DNA of 64,000 nt from Flavobacterium sp. (GTDB lineage Bacteria; Bacteroidota; Bacteroidia; Flavobacteriales; Flavobacteriaceae). The position numbers and the translations under genes were made by a program. The notes beneath the pieces were generated by a model that ran no database searches, was not told the DNA's origin, and saw only the letters and a program-made list of their open reading frames with translations. Location: the NCBI GenBank assembly GCA_029946065.1, contig JAQSDU010000014.1:737623-801622 (forward strand), read 5' to 3'. This document shows positions 32,258-40,823 of this stretch, in pieces (position 1 is the first letter of the stretch; every line of letters starts with the position of its first letter).

Positions 32258-32552
32258 ACTATTTTAATTTATATATGATTTGTTTTCTTACTCTGTTTCA
32301 GGCTTTTCAGATTCCGCCTCGTCTTGTTTGTTAATGCGTATCATTTGAAGACATTACAAAGTTGCAATAACCATAGTCGCATTTTGTCAGCTAAAAGGAG
32401 TGATTTTTAATGCTACCACTATAGCGGTAGGAATTGCGTTTCTTACCTAAATAAAAAAATCGACTCACTATACAACAAAAAAAGACAGCATATAGCTGTC
32501 TTTAATAACCACAAGGTTGAATTACCTTATGTTGTGAAATAAATTCTTAGCA
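32258..32552 (-). promoter_or_regulatory. Leader of the AidA-like gene, one copy of the shared motif
   Basis: This region holds one copy of the repeated 18-19-bp motif AGGCTTTTCRGNTNCCGCC (32300-32318, given as + strand). A conserved block, minus strand TTGCAACTTTGTAATGTCTT, starts at 32367 and is also found upstream of the 33450 gene. A dyad CTACC-N8-GGTAG lies near 32414-32431. No coding frame is evident. Confidence 0.6.
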
Positions 32553-32966
32553 TTAAACAATTTTCCACAAGAAGTTATCTGTTGTCGGCGTATTACCCTG
32601 ACAGGCCACATCGCCGTTATTCATACCTGCATTGAGGATGTTCAGGTATTGCCCGCTGCTTTTTACCTGAAGCTTGAAATAAGCGCCTCCTGCAGGAATA
32701 AACTGCCATAGAAAATTATCTGTCGTAGGGGTATTCCCTTGGCAGGCAAGTGCGCCGTTGTTTTGGGCCGCATTAAGTATATTCAGGTATTGTCCGCTGC
32801 TCTTTACTTTGATCAGAAAATAGCCGCCGGCTGTTTTTGACGGCTCTAATGACCAGTCAAAATTAGCTGTTGTCGGCGTATTACCCTGACATGCTGTTGC
32901 ACCGTTGTCGTTACTTGCGTTCAATATATTCAAATATTGACCGCTGCTTTTAACTTGAAATTTCAT
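32553..32966 (-). CDS. Three-repeat beta-trefoil (RICIN-like) lectin
   Basis: This 137-residue protein consists of three near-identical repeats of about 43 residues. Each contains VKSSGQYLNILNA, a short Asn-Gly segment, CQGNTPTT, then NFxW. This is a ricin B-type beta-trefoil (Q-x-W type) with a carbohydrate-binding site expected in each lobe. No signal peptide is present, so it would be cytoplasmic unless exported by another route. The repeats are far more alike than in typical RICIN domains. It sits between two leaders that share repeated motifs with its neighbours, suggesting a co-regulated set. Confidence 0.88.
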   Translation of the reverse strand: MKFQVKSSGQYLNILNASNDNGATACQGNTPTTANFDWSLEPSKTAGGYFLIKVKSSGQYLNILNAAQNNGALACQGNTPTTDNFLWQFIPAGGAYFKLQVKSSGQYLNILNAGMNNGDVACQGNTPTTDNFLWKIV

Positions 32967-33117
32967 AATATATATGTTTTATTGGTTGTACCTACTCATA
33001 AGGCTTTTCGGTTCCGCCGCTGTAATTTACCCTACAACAAGGTCCGTTTATTTGAGTGGGAGCTGCTCCACTTTTCCTTACTCTGTTTTAAGGCTTTTCG
33101 GGTGCCGCCTTTGGATG
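32967..33117 (-). promoter_or_regulatory. Leader of the lectin gene with two motif copies
   Basis: Motif copies AGGCTTTTCGGTTCCGCC (33001-33018) and AGGCTTTTCGGGTGCCGCC (33091-33109) bracket a segment with TCCGTTTATTTGAGTGGG and the stem AGTGG-GAGCTGCTC-CACT. The same arrangement recurs at 33481-33584. Confidence 0.6.
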
Positions 33118-33450
33118 CTACCAGCTGAATAATCTGCCGCTGCCGGAATAGATAGTATGTCCGAAAGCTTCAACATCTACACTATAATCCAGTTCATTGG
33201 CATCGAAATTGGCGGTTAATGTAAGTTCAGCCTTTGCGAAACCAACGTTTCCGCCCAACGTGACCGATGGATCTTGACGATTGATTACTGCGCTTCCTAT
33301 TGATACTCCGTAAAGCGTAGCGCTCACAGAAATCTGAGGGATACTCAAATCAATGTTGTAATTGACCGTTAACGGTCCGAAGCTTTTCGAGCCTGCGATG
33401 TTCTGGCCCATTTGTTTGGCCTCTTCTTGTGTAATGGTTAATGTGTTCAT
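33118..33450 (-). CDS. Small beta-rich protein of unknown function
   Basis: I do not recognise this 110-residue protein. After a short N-terminal helix (TLTITQEEAKQMGQNIAGSK) it is composed of alternating polar/hydrophobic strands: PLTVNYNIDLSIPQISVSATLY, VTLGGNVGFAKAELTLTANF and LDYSVDVEAFGHTIYSGSG. No signal peptide, cysteine or membrane helix is seen. Its leader shares the repeated motif with the lectin and AidA-like genes. A structural or pore-like beta-sandwich is possible from the pattern, but this is a guess. Confidence 0.65.
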   Translation of the reverse strand: MNTLTITQEEAKQMGQNIAGSKSFGPLTVNYNIDLSIPQISVSATLYGVSIGSAVINRQDPSVTLGGNVGFAKAELTLTANFDANELDYSVDVEAFGHTIYSGSGRLFSW

Positions 33451-33843
33451 GATAAATAATAAATTGTCGACCTACTCGTAAGGCTTTTCGGTTACCGCCT
33501 CCTGTGATCCCACAGGAAGGTTCGTTTATTTGAGTGGGTGCTGCTCCACTTTTCTTACTTTGCCAGTGGCTTTTCAGGTTTGCCTTGTCTTTGTATTAAT
33601 GCGCATTGTTTGAAGACATTACAAAGTTGCAAAGCCTACAGGCAGTTTTAATAAGCCAAAAGGATGGTTTTTAAGCATACCCCTAAAGCAGTAGCAGTTG
33701 CGGAAAAGTGCAGGTCAGAAAAAAGCGATACTTATGCAACGGCTTGACAATAAAAAGTATATTTGTCAAATACCTCTTTTGGGGTATGAAACATCACTCC
33801 TGCCTGATTAGATTTGTCAGTATAACTTAAAACAAAACAGATT
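33451..33843. promoter_or_regulatory. Divergent regulatory region with motif copies and inverted GGGGTATG sites
   Basis: It contains motif copies at 33481-33499 and 33567-33584 and the conserved block at 33609-33632 (minus strand TTGCAACTTTGTAATGTCTT). Inverted sites CATACCCC (33676-33683) and GGGGTATG (33781-33788) lie on either side of a TTGACAA-N12-TTGTCAA dyad (33744-33769). It separates the minus-strand set from the AidA-like / kinase / regulator set on the + strand. No ORF is supported. Confidence 0.6.
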
Positions 33844-34299
33844 ATGGAAAGTACAAGGCACATTTTTATTCAGGTTGACACAGATGAGATCATCAGGCAC
33901 TCGAATCCGCAAGCGCCCCCACCGCTGAACGTAAATGAATACACCAAAATTTTTGACCAGGGATGGATGGCATTGGGAAGCGCCATAAAAAATTTCGACA
34001 TCAATGCCAGCACAGACGAACTCATTTATTTTACGATCGTCCCGAATGAGCTTTCTTCATACCATAAACTATATTTCACTTCATTTGATGTAATAAGCAC
34101 CGACAGCAGCCTGCTCACAGTCACCCCGATAATGCCTATTAAAGACCAGATCAGCTTTAAGATAAAAGTTGACGAGGCAAAAACAGGAGGATTTATTCAA
34201 TTTGCATTGGGAGCCATGATCGACTACGAACAATATGGCAATTTGGTGAGTTTGCCAATACTAATTGATCCTGTACTGAGGGCCAACCAGGGCAACTAA
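33844..34299 (+). CDS. AidA/PixA-like protein
   Basis: This 151-residue protein begins HIFIQVDTDEIIRHSNPQAP, similar to the VVDTE.L...PNPS start I recall for AidA/PixA inclusion-body proteins. It ends LPILIDPVLRANQGN, close to the FTWDSFITVNQG end of the gene at 31739 and the family ending ...DP.I.VN. The middle is less alike. No signal peptide. It is 10 bp upstream of the TPR kinase gene and probably co-transcribed, so its level may reflect or feed the signalling pair. Family assignment is moderate. Confidence 0.6.
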   Translation: MESTRHIFIQVDTDEIIRHSNPQAPPPLNVNEYTKIFDQGWMALGSAIKNFDINASTDELIYFTIVPNELSSYHKLYFTSFDVISTDSSLLTVTPIMPIKDQISFKIKVDEAKTGGFIQFALGAMIDYEQYGNLVSLPILIDPVLRANQGN

Positions 34300-34309
34300 A
34301 ATCTTACAA

Positions 34310-36163
34310 ATGAATTTGGGGAAAAAAGCGGTACTTTTCTGTTTCTTATTATTGGGCAGCGGCCTTACGGCAATGGCGCAAAATCAGGCCAAGGCAGACA
34401 GCCTGAAATTGCTGCTGGTAAAAAACGACACGCTTTCCCCTAAATCTAAAATGTCCATATATGCCAAGATATCGGTGCATTCTTCTTCCCCTAACGAGGT
34501 GCTTTTATATGCCAACAAGTTACTCGAAATGGCTTCTAATAATGAACAGCCAATCTATATTATAGAAGCATATCAATCTATAGGGGTCGCCTACAGGCTA
34601 AAGGGAAACCTGAAAATGGCATTGAAAAACCTTTTTAAAAGTGCCGATCTTGCGATCGAATATGCCAATAACAAGCTGCTGACAAGCGACTACCTCGAAA
34701 TTGCCAATACTTATACGTCTAATAACGATTTCAAAAATGCCATTGTTTATAACAAAAAAGCCATTGCCATCATACGCCTGCATGGCAATAAAGAACAACT
34801 GGCGATTAACCTGCTCAATACCGGATTTAGTTATTACAGGCTCAATGAACTTGAGCCGGCTTTGGCACTTTACAATGAAGCGGCACCTATTTTTGATGCC
34901 ATTGATCTTGAAATCGGAAAGGCTTATACAATAGGCAACCGCGCACTCGTTTACTGGAAGCAGGACAAATATGTCATTGCCGAACAAGATTTGCTGAAAG
35001 CTATTAAAATGCTCGATAGGCTTGGCGATAAATTCGGAATGGCAGATTACCACAACCAGTTGGGCAGGCTTTATTCTGAAAAAGGAAAGATCGAAGAAGC
35101 CATCGATCACACGCTGACAGCACTCGACATGGCCAAAGCCCTCGACCTGAAAGAACAGATCAGGGATGCTTCTTTGCTTTTATCGGAACTTTTTGAAGCC
35201 AAAAAAGATTACGGCAAAGCATTCGCCTACCAAACGCAATATATCGCTTATAAAGACAGTATCGAAAACACGGAAACCACGAAACAAATCGCCAATCTGC
35301 GGACTGATTTTGAGGTAAGTCAAAAAGAAAAAGAAATCGCACTGCTCGAAAAACGACAGTTGCTCAACAGAATTTACATCATGGTTACGATTTTCCTGCT
35401 GCTTTTTGCGGTACTGGTATTGTTGTATTTCCGGCAAAGGTTTCAAAATGCAAGGCTTACCACCGAAAATGAACGCAATCAGCACGATGAGAAAATCCGG
35501 AATTTATTAAATACTCAGGAAACCAAAGCCTTACAATCGATGGTACAGGGACAGGAAAACGAACGCAAACGCCTCGCCCGCGAATTGCACAACCATTTCG
35601 GGAGCCTGCTGGCGACAATTAAGGTAAACCTGAATGCCATTGACGAGAAGTCTATTTCCAATCACCATACTTTGACAACATTGGTAGATCAGGCATGTGC
35701 TGATATCCGAAACCTGTCACACGCCCTGAACATGGGAATATCTGATAATTTCGGCTTGGTACCTGCTTTAAAGGAACTTACGGCGCACCTGCAACAGGTA
35801 AATGGCCTCGACGTTGAATTTTCAGCGGCGATGTGCCAGGAACAGATGAGTTCTGAAAACGAAATCATCATCTACCGCATTGTTCAGGAGTTGGTGAGCA
35901 ATGTACTGAAGCACGCCGAAGCCACTAAATTGTCAATATTGCTTACTTGTTTCGATGATGAAAGCCTGATTAATATTTTAGTGCACGACAACGGCAAAGG
36001 GTTTGATGTTGCCGAAGAGCCCGAAGATATTTTCGGTATGGGACTCAAAACCCTGCGGGAAATGATTTCCGATTTACAAGGAGAAATTAAATTTGACAGC
36101 AATCCGGCCAGCGGAACTACCGTAAATATTGACTTGCCTTTTACCCAAATAACACTCAACTGA
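34310..36163 (+). CDS. TPR-sensor histidine kinase (NarL/DesK type)
   Basis: The 617-residue protein has a signal peptide (ending LTAMAQ), a periplasmic array of tetratricopeptide repeats (about 45-325; for example KNAIVYNKKAIAII, PALALYNEAAPIF and EEAIDHTLTALDMAKA), a membrane helix (about 352-372) and a coiled-coil linker. The HisKA_3 domain has its phospho-acceptor in ARELHNHFGS, and the HATPase_c domain shows QELVSNVLKHAEA, DNGKGFD and GMGLKTL. This kinase type signals to LuxR-family regulators; the gene 8 bp downstream encodes one. The TPR ectodomain implies binding of a peptide or protein ligand. Confidence 0.93.
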   Translation: MNLGKKAVLFCFLLLGSGLTAMAQNQAKADSLKLLLVKNDTLSPKSKMSIYAKISVHSSSPNEVLLYANKLLEMASNNEQPIYIIEAYQSIGVAYRLKGNLKMALKNLFKSADLAIEYANNKLLTSDYLEIANTYTSNNDFKNAIVYNKKAIAIIRLHGNKEQLAINLLNTGFSYYRLNELEPALALYNEAAPIFDAIDLEIGKAYTIGNRALVYWKQDKYVIAEQDLLKAIKMLDRLGDKFGMADYHNQLGRLYSEKGKIEEAIDHTLTALDMAKALDLKEQIRDASLLLSELFEAKKDYGKAFAYQTQYIAYKDSIENTETTKQIANLRTDFEVSQKEKEIALLEKRQLLNRIYIMVTIFLLLFAVLVLLYFRQRFQNARLTTENERNQHDEKIRNLLNTQETKALQSMVQGQENERKRLARELHNHFGSLLATIKVNLNAIDEKSISNHHTLTTLVDQACADIRNLSHALNMGISDNFGLVPALKELTAHLQQVNGLDVEFSAAMCQEQMSSENEIIIYRIVQELVSNVLKHAEATKLSILLTCFDDESLINILVHDNGKGFDVAEEPEDIFGMGLKTLREMISDLQGEIKFDSNPASGTTVNIDLPFTQITLN

Positions 36164-36170
36164 TTGCGCC

Positions 36171-36803
36171 ATGATAAAAGTATTAATAGTAGACGACCAC
36201 CATTTGTTTGCCGAAGGCGTAAAGTCGATGTTCAGGCCAGAAGACGGTATCGAGATCGTCGAGCATACCAAAAACGGCAATGCCATTCCGTCTATCCTTG
36301 ATACGGTTGAGATAGACGTCATCCTTATGGATATCGACATGCCCATACTCGACGGAATTGCAAGTATGGAACTGCTCAGGAACAAAGGCTACGACAAACC
36401 GATATTAATGCTTACGATGCACCAATCCATCAAGCAAATTAAAGGCGCACTCGAGAAAGGCGCTCAGGGTTACATTCTTAAAGACGCTTCGAAAGCAGAA
36501 CTCGTGAAGGCCATTATTGATACGAGCCAGCGCAAGAATTATTTCCACAGCAAAATCAATGACCAGCTCTTTAATTATTTCCGAAGCAAAAATTCACCCA
36601 AAACAAGTGTTCAGGAACTTTCGGCACGCGAAAAAGAAATCATAAAATGCGTGGCCGACGGCATGAATACCAAAGCCATATCGGGTGCATTGTTCATCAG
36701 CGAACATACCGTAAAAACGCACCGTCGGAACATCATGCACAAACTCCAGGTAAAAACATCGCCCGAACTCATAAAGCTAGCGATGGAAAAGGGTATCATT
36801 TAA
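36171..36803 (+). CDS. LuxR/NarL-family response regulator
   Basis: The 210-residue protein has a receiver domain (1-120; phospho-acceptor D54 in LMDIDMPILDG, signature K near KDASKAE) and a C-terminal LuxR helix-turn-helix (about 145-205: LSAREKEIIKCVADGMNTKA, then SEHTVKTHRRNI). It is the cognate partner of the TPR kinase 8 bp upstream. Likely targets include the divergent genes at 31.7-34.3 kb, where inverted repeats such as GGGGTATG occur, but no direct evidence links them. Confidence 0.95.
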   Translation: MIKVLIVDDHHLFAEGVKSMFRPEDGIEIVEHTKNGNAIPSILDTVEIDVILMDIDMPILDGIASMELLRNKGYDKPILMLTMHQSIKQIKGALEKGAQGYILKDASKAELVKAIIDTSQRKNYFHSKINDQLFNYFRSKNSPKTSVQELSAREKEIIKCVADGMNTKAISGALFISEHTVKTHRRNIMHKLQVKTSPELIKLAMEKGII

Positions 36804-36870
36804 TATTCTGATTTCATCTTTAATAACTATTATGCCCAGACACTTCTGGATTATCCAAAACTTATTTGCT

Positions 36871-36939
36871 GATGCGATGGGGATTCGTTTCCTGTGCAGA
36901 AATGACCTCCGATGCGATGGGGATTCATTTCCTATGCAG
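36871..36939. repeat. Two direct repeats of about 29 bp
   Basis: GATGCGATGGGGATTCGTTT...CTGTGCAG (36871-36899) and GATGCGATGGGGATTCATTT...CTATGCAG (36911-36939) differ at two positions and have a 40-bp period. They lie between the response regulator and the DUF2339 gene. No further copies were found nearby. Confidence 0.75.
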
Positions 36940-37012
36940 CACTTTTTTAAATGATGACATATAAGTCTAAAATGTTATTATATTTACATATAATAATACT
37001 AATCGACTTTAA

Positions 37013-39541
37013 ATGGAAGTTTTTCTGGTTATTTTCCTATTCGCTTTTTTGCTATTCGTAAGAAGTGAAATCGTCTCAAAATTCAATGCCTTAGACGATA
37101 AACTTAGTAGTATGAACAAATTGTTGATCGAACTCCGCAAGCAGCAATTGCCGACGGAAAGTCCTTTTGGGAAATCCGATTATAAACCGGCACAAGTTGT
37201 TCCCGAAGAAAAACCGGCAACGCCAATTACAGTACCAATACCGGAAATAAAACCAATTCCAGTAATAGAAAAAGAAGTAGAAAAAACTACCACTCCAATA
37301 AATTTCGAAAACCGTCAACCCGTTTATGAAAAAACGGTTTTCAGTACTCCTTCACCAACGCCAAAACCAGCTGCTACCAGTTATATCCAACAAAAATCGT
37401 GGTGGGAAAGCTTCAAGGAAAAAAATCCGGATCTCGAAAAATTCGTGGGTGAAAATCTTATCAATAAAATAGGTGTGCTCATATTGGTTTTAGGCATCAG
37501 CTATTTCGTAAAATACGCCATCGATAAAGACTGGATCAACGAGCCAGCGCGCGTTGGAATTGGTATTTTGTGTGGTGCACTGGTTATGGCATTTGCGCAT
37601 AAACTAAGGAAAAATTACGCCGCTTTCAGCTCGGTATTAGTCGCTGGTGCCATTGCTATATTTTATTTTACAATCGCAATAGCGTTCCATGATTACCATC
37701 TTTTTGGACAAACGGCAGCATTTATTATTATGGTAGGAATTACCGCTTTCAGCGCAATCATTTCGTTGTCATATAACCGTATGGAACTCGCTATATTATC
37801 GCTTATTGGTGGTTTTGCAGTACCTTTTATGGTAAGCACTGGCGCAGGCAATTATGTCGTTTTACTAACGTATATTTCCATTCTCGATGTTGGCATATTA
37901 GCGTTGGCGTTCCACAAAAAATGGAGTGCTGTAAATGTTATCGCTTATGTTTTTACGGTTGTATTATACGGCGTCTGGCTGGTTCAGGACAACGGACTGC
38001 CACATCCACATTCGGTTGGGGCATTGGTATTCGGATTTGTATTTTATTTTATTTTCGTATTGACCAACATCATCAACAATATTAGGACAAAAGGCGTTTT
38101 TACGACCATCGAATTGTCTGTTTTGGCGAGCAACACTTTTCTTTTTTATGCCGCAGGAATGTTCATTCTCAACACCTATCATCCGGAATTGCGCGGATTG
38201 TTCACTACAATTCTTGGGTTACTGAACCTTATTTATGCTTGGGTTTTGTACAAAAAATTCGGTCTCGACAAAACCGCCGTTTACTTACTGATCGGGCTGA
38301 CGCTAACGTTTATTACCCTTGCTGTGCCGATACAATTTGAAGGCAATTATATCACGCTATTTTGGGGCGCAGAAGCCGTTTTGCTCATGTGGCTATCGCA
38401 GAAATCGGGTATTAAAAGTTATAGAATTGGCTCTGTAATCGTTCATTTCCTAATGTTGATAAGCCTTTTAATGGATTGGAGTAATATGTATTTAGGCACA
38501 GCAACACTCAGCATCATGGCAAATCCGGCATTTATCACTGGCGCTTTTTCGGTGCTGACCTTTTTTGCGGTGATTTATTTATTAAAACGCGAAGTTATTA
38601 CACCTTCAGAAAAACAATTTCTTGATCTTGTAAATTATCGGAAATACTTAGCCATCATGGCTGTAATTACCTGCTATTTTGTTGGTTTTTTTGAAATCAC
38701 GTACCAATCCGACAGTTATGTTTCAGGTGCTTATTCCGCAGGTGTTTTCCCATTTTTTTACCATTTGTTGTTCACATCTGGATTCCTATTTTGGTTGCAT
38801 AAAAGCAAAATCACTGCTGCCTATCAGTTAGGTGCACTCATCGCCGTCATCAATATTGTCTTGTTTGCTTTTTGGTTTTCGAATTATCCATTCTATGAAC
38901 ATACCGAAAATATCACCAACAATTCCGGGCAGCGGATTGCGTTTTACCTGCATTATTTTTCACTTGCGATCATCTTATTTTATGTATGGCAACTATTTCG
39001 CATGCAAAAGGAATTTTCGATAACCAATTTCTTTCAAAATAAAATTTTCCTATGGATTTCCTGTTTTTTTATCGTTTATCTCGCCAGTACCGAATTGATG
39101 CTGCACGCTCTAGTATTTTCCAATGATGTTATTACATTAGCTGACATCAAAAACAACGTTCAGTTTTCCACCATTTACGCACAAGGCGACAAAACGTATG
39201 CTTTTTCCTTTGCCGCCGACCAATCGATTTATACTGTTAGAAATCTAGTGATCAGAACAGGTTTTCCGATTTTATGGGGAAGTCTAGCTTTTGTTTTTCT
39301 GATTGTCGGAATCAAAAAACAAAACAAATCGTTGCGTATTATCGCCTTGTCTTTATTGGGAATTACGATTGCCAAATTGTTTTTATTCGACATCCGAAAT
39401 GCATCCGAAACCGGAAAAATCATCGCTTTCATTTTATTGGGCGTACTAATTTTAATCATTTCATTCGTTTACCAAAAAATAAAAGTATTAGTACTGACCG
39501 ACAACAAACCGACAGCCATTGAAAAAGATGAAACTCAATAA
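37013..39541 (+). CDS. DUF2339 polytopic membrane protein
   Basis: The 842-residue protein has an N-terminal helix, a coiled coil (about 20-45), a Pro-rich linker (about 60-125) and the motif WWESFKEKNPDLEKFVGENLINKIG. About 20 closely spaced membrane helices follow (GVLILVLGISYFVKYAIDKDW onward), characteristic of DUF2339. The function is unknown. Its stop overlaps the start of the DUF3999-like gene by 14 bp, and this pair recurs in other genomes as I recall, implying a joint role in the envelope. Confidence 0.88.
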   Translation: MEVFLVIFLFAFLLFVRSEIVSKFNALDDKLSSMNKLLIELRKQQLPTESPFGKSDYKPAQVVPEEKPATPITVPIPEIKPIPVIEKEVEKTTTPINFENRQPVYEKTVFSTPSPTPKPAATSYIQQKSWWESFKEKNPDLEKFVGENLINKIGVLILVLGISYFVKYAIDKDWINEPARVGIGILCGALVMAFAHKLRKNYAAFSSVLVAGAIAIFYFTIAIAFHDYHLFGQTAAFIIMVGITAFSAIISLSYNRMELAILSLIGGFAVPFMVSTGAGNYVVLLTYISILDVGILALAFHKKWSAVNVIAYVFTVVLYGVWLVQDNGLPHPHSVGALVFGFVFYFIFVLTNIINNIRTKGVFTTIELSVLASNTFLFYAAGMFILNTYHPELRGLFTTILGLLNLIYAWVLYKKFGLDKTAVYLLIGLTLTFITLAVPIQFEGNYITLFWGAEAVLLMWLSQKSGIKSYRIGSVIVHFLMLISLLMDWSNMYLGTATLSIMANPAFITGAFSVLTFFAVIYLLKREVITPSEKQFLDLVNYRKYLAIMAVITCYFVGFFEITYQSDSYVSGAYSAGVFPFFYHLLFTSGFLFWLHKSKITAAYQLGALIAVINIVLFAFWFSNYPFYEHTENITNNSGQRIAFYLHYFSLAIILFYVWQLFRMQKEFSITNFFQNKIFLWISCFFIVYLASTELMLHALVFSNDVITLADIKNNVQFSTIYAQGDKTYAFSFAADQSIYTVRNLVIRTGFPILWGSLAFVFLIVGIKKQNKSLRIIALSLLGITIAKLFLFDIRNASETGKIIAFILLGVLILIISFVYQKIKVLVLTDNKPTAIEKDETQ

Positions 39542-40745
39542 ATTCCTAATTCTAATACTAACGGCAAACTTCGCTTTGGCACAGCAAACCACAGCAAAAA
39601 TCCAAAAAGTGAAAGCCAGTGGTTTTCATAAAATTGTTATTTCGCCCGAATTGCGATCGCTTTCGCAAACAGATTTAAGCGATTTCAGGATTTATGACGC
39701 GAAACATACCGAAGTACCATACCTCAAAATCGAAGAAAATGACAACGAACAACACTACGATTTTGAAGAATATACAACGGGAAGATTTGTCGAGCAGAAG
39801 AACATTACGCCAATAACAATACACATTCCATTAAAGGAAATCAGTACGCTCACCCTTTTTATTGCCAATACCAGCGTAAATAAAACTTACAATTTGTACG
39901 GCAGCAACGATTATGAGCATTGGTTTGGTATCACAGAAAATCAAAAATTAGATAATTTAACCGATGCGATGAAAACCTATGCGATGAAAACAATTTCATT
40001 TCCGCGTTGTTCTTACCGTCATTTGAAAATTGTTTTTGATGATAAAAAGACGCTTCCCATCAATGTCCTTCGTGTCGGAAATTTAAAACCTACACCCATA
40101 AACGGCATCGATTTGCTTCCAGTCGAACCAGATTACTCAGAAATCACCAATACGCCCGGAACAAAAAAAACGTTGGTTTATGTCCGATTTAAAAATCCAA
40201 CAGTCGTCAATAAACTGGTATTTCATATTTCAGGACAGTCATACTACAACCGAAAAGTGCGTGTTTATAAAAAGGTTGAAACAATTAGAAAAAGAAAAAA
40301 AACTATTTCCTGGGAAACTATTACGCAATTTGACCTTACCTCCTATTCCAACAACATTTTCCCATTTAACATACTTGAAAAAGAATTTTATATGGAAATC
40401 GACAATGGCGACAACAGTCAGCTTCAAATTAACGATATCCAATATTTTCAGATTCCGGTAGAAATGGCTGTCGATTTAAAATCCAATGACAATTACACCA
40501 TCAAAACGGGAAATCCGCAACAGCGTGCGCCGCAATACGATTTGTCCTATTTCCGCGACAGCATCCCAAAAAATCTTCCCGAAGCGATTCTTACTGACAT
40601 AAAAACACAATCAAAGCAAGAAAATGCGGAAGCACCAAAACCTTTCTGGCAGAGCGCTTGGTTTTTATGGACCTGCATCGGCGTTGGCGGAATTGCACTC
40701 CTGCTTTTCACCCGAAGCCTCATGAAAGATATGAAGAGCCATTGA
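39528..40745 (+). CDS. DUF3999-like membrane-anchored protein
   Basis: The 405-residue protein has a signal peptide (MKLNKFLILILTANFALAQQ), a periplasmic beta-rich region with FHKIVISPELRSLSQTDLSDFR and LYGSNDYEHWFGITENQKL, and a C-terminal membrane helix (WFLWTCIGVGGIALLLFTR). This fits DUF3999, the usual neighbour of DUF2339. I start it at the ATG at 39528, inside the end of the preceding gene; a TTG at 39519 is three codons upstream. Translational coupling to DUF2339 is likely. Confidence 0.8.
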   Translation: MKLNKFLILILTANFALAQQTTAKIQKVKASGFHKIVISPELRSLSQTDLSDFRIYDAKHTEVPYLKIEENDNEQHYDFEEYTTGRFVEQKNITPITIHIPLKEISTLTLFIANTSVNKTYNLYGSNDYEHWFGITENQKLDNLTDAMKTYAMKTISFPRCSYRHLKIVFDDKKTLPINVLRVGNLKPTPINGIDLLPVEPDYSEITNTPGTKKTLVYVRFKNPTVVNKLVFHISGQSYYNRKVRVYKKVETIRKRKKTISWETITQFDLTSYSNNIFPFNILEKEFYMEIDNGDNSQLQINDIQYFQIPVEMAVDLKSNDNYTIKTGNPQQRAPQYDLSYFRDSIPKNLPEAILTDIKTQSKQENAEAPKPFWQSAWFLWTCIGVGGIALLLFTRSLMKDMKSH

Positions 40746-40823
40746 TGAAAGATTTCACAAAAAAACAAAATTCCCTCTGAATTAAATTCCTATTTTTGCC
40801 CCATCAATAACTAACATTTCGAT

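Noticed and set aside
36871..36939. CRISPR array
   Set aside because: Only two repeats with an 11-bp spacer and no cas genes; too few and too closely spaced.
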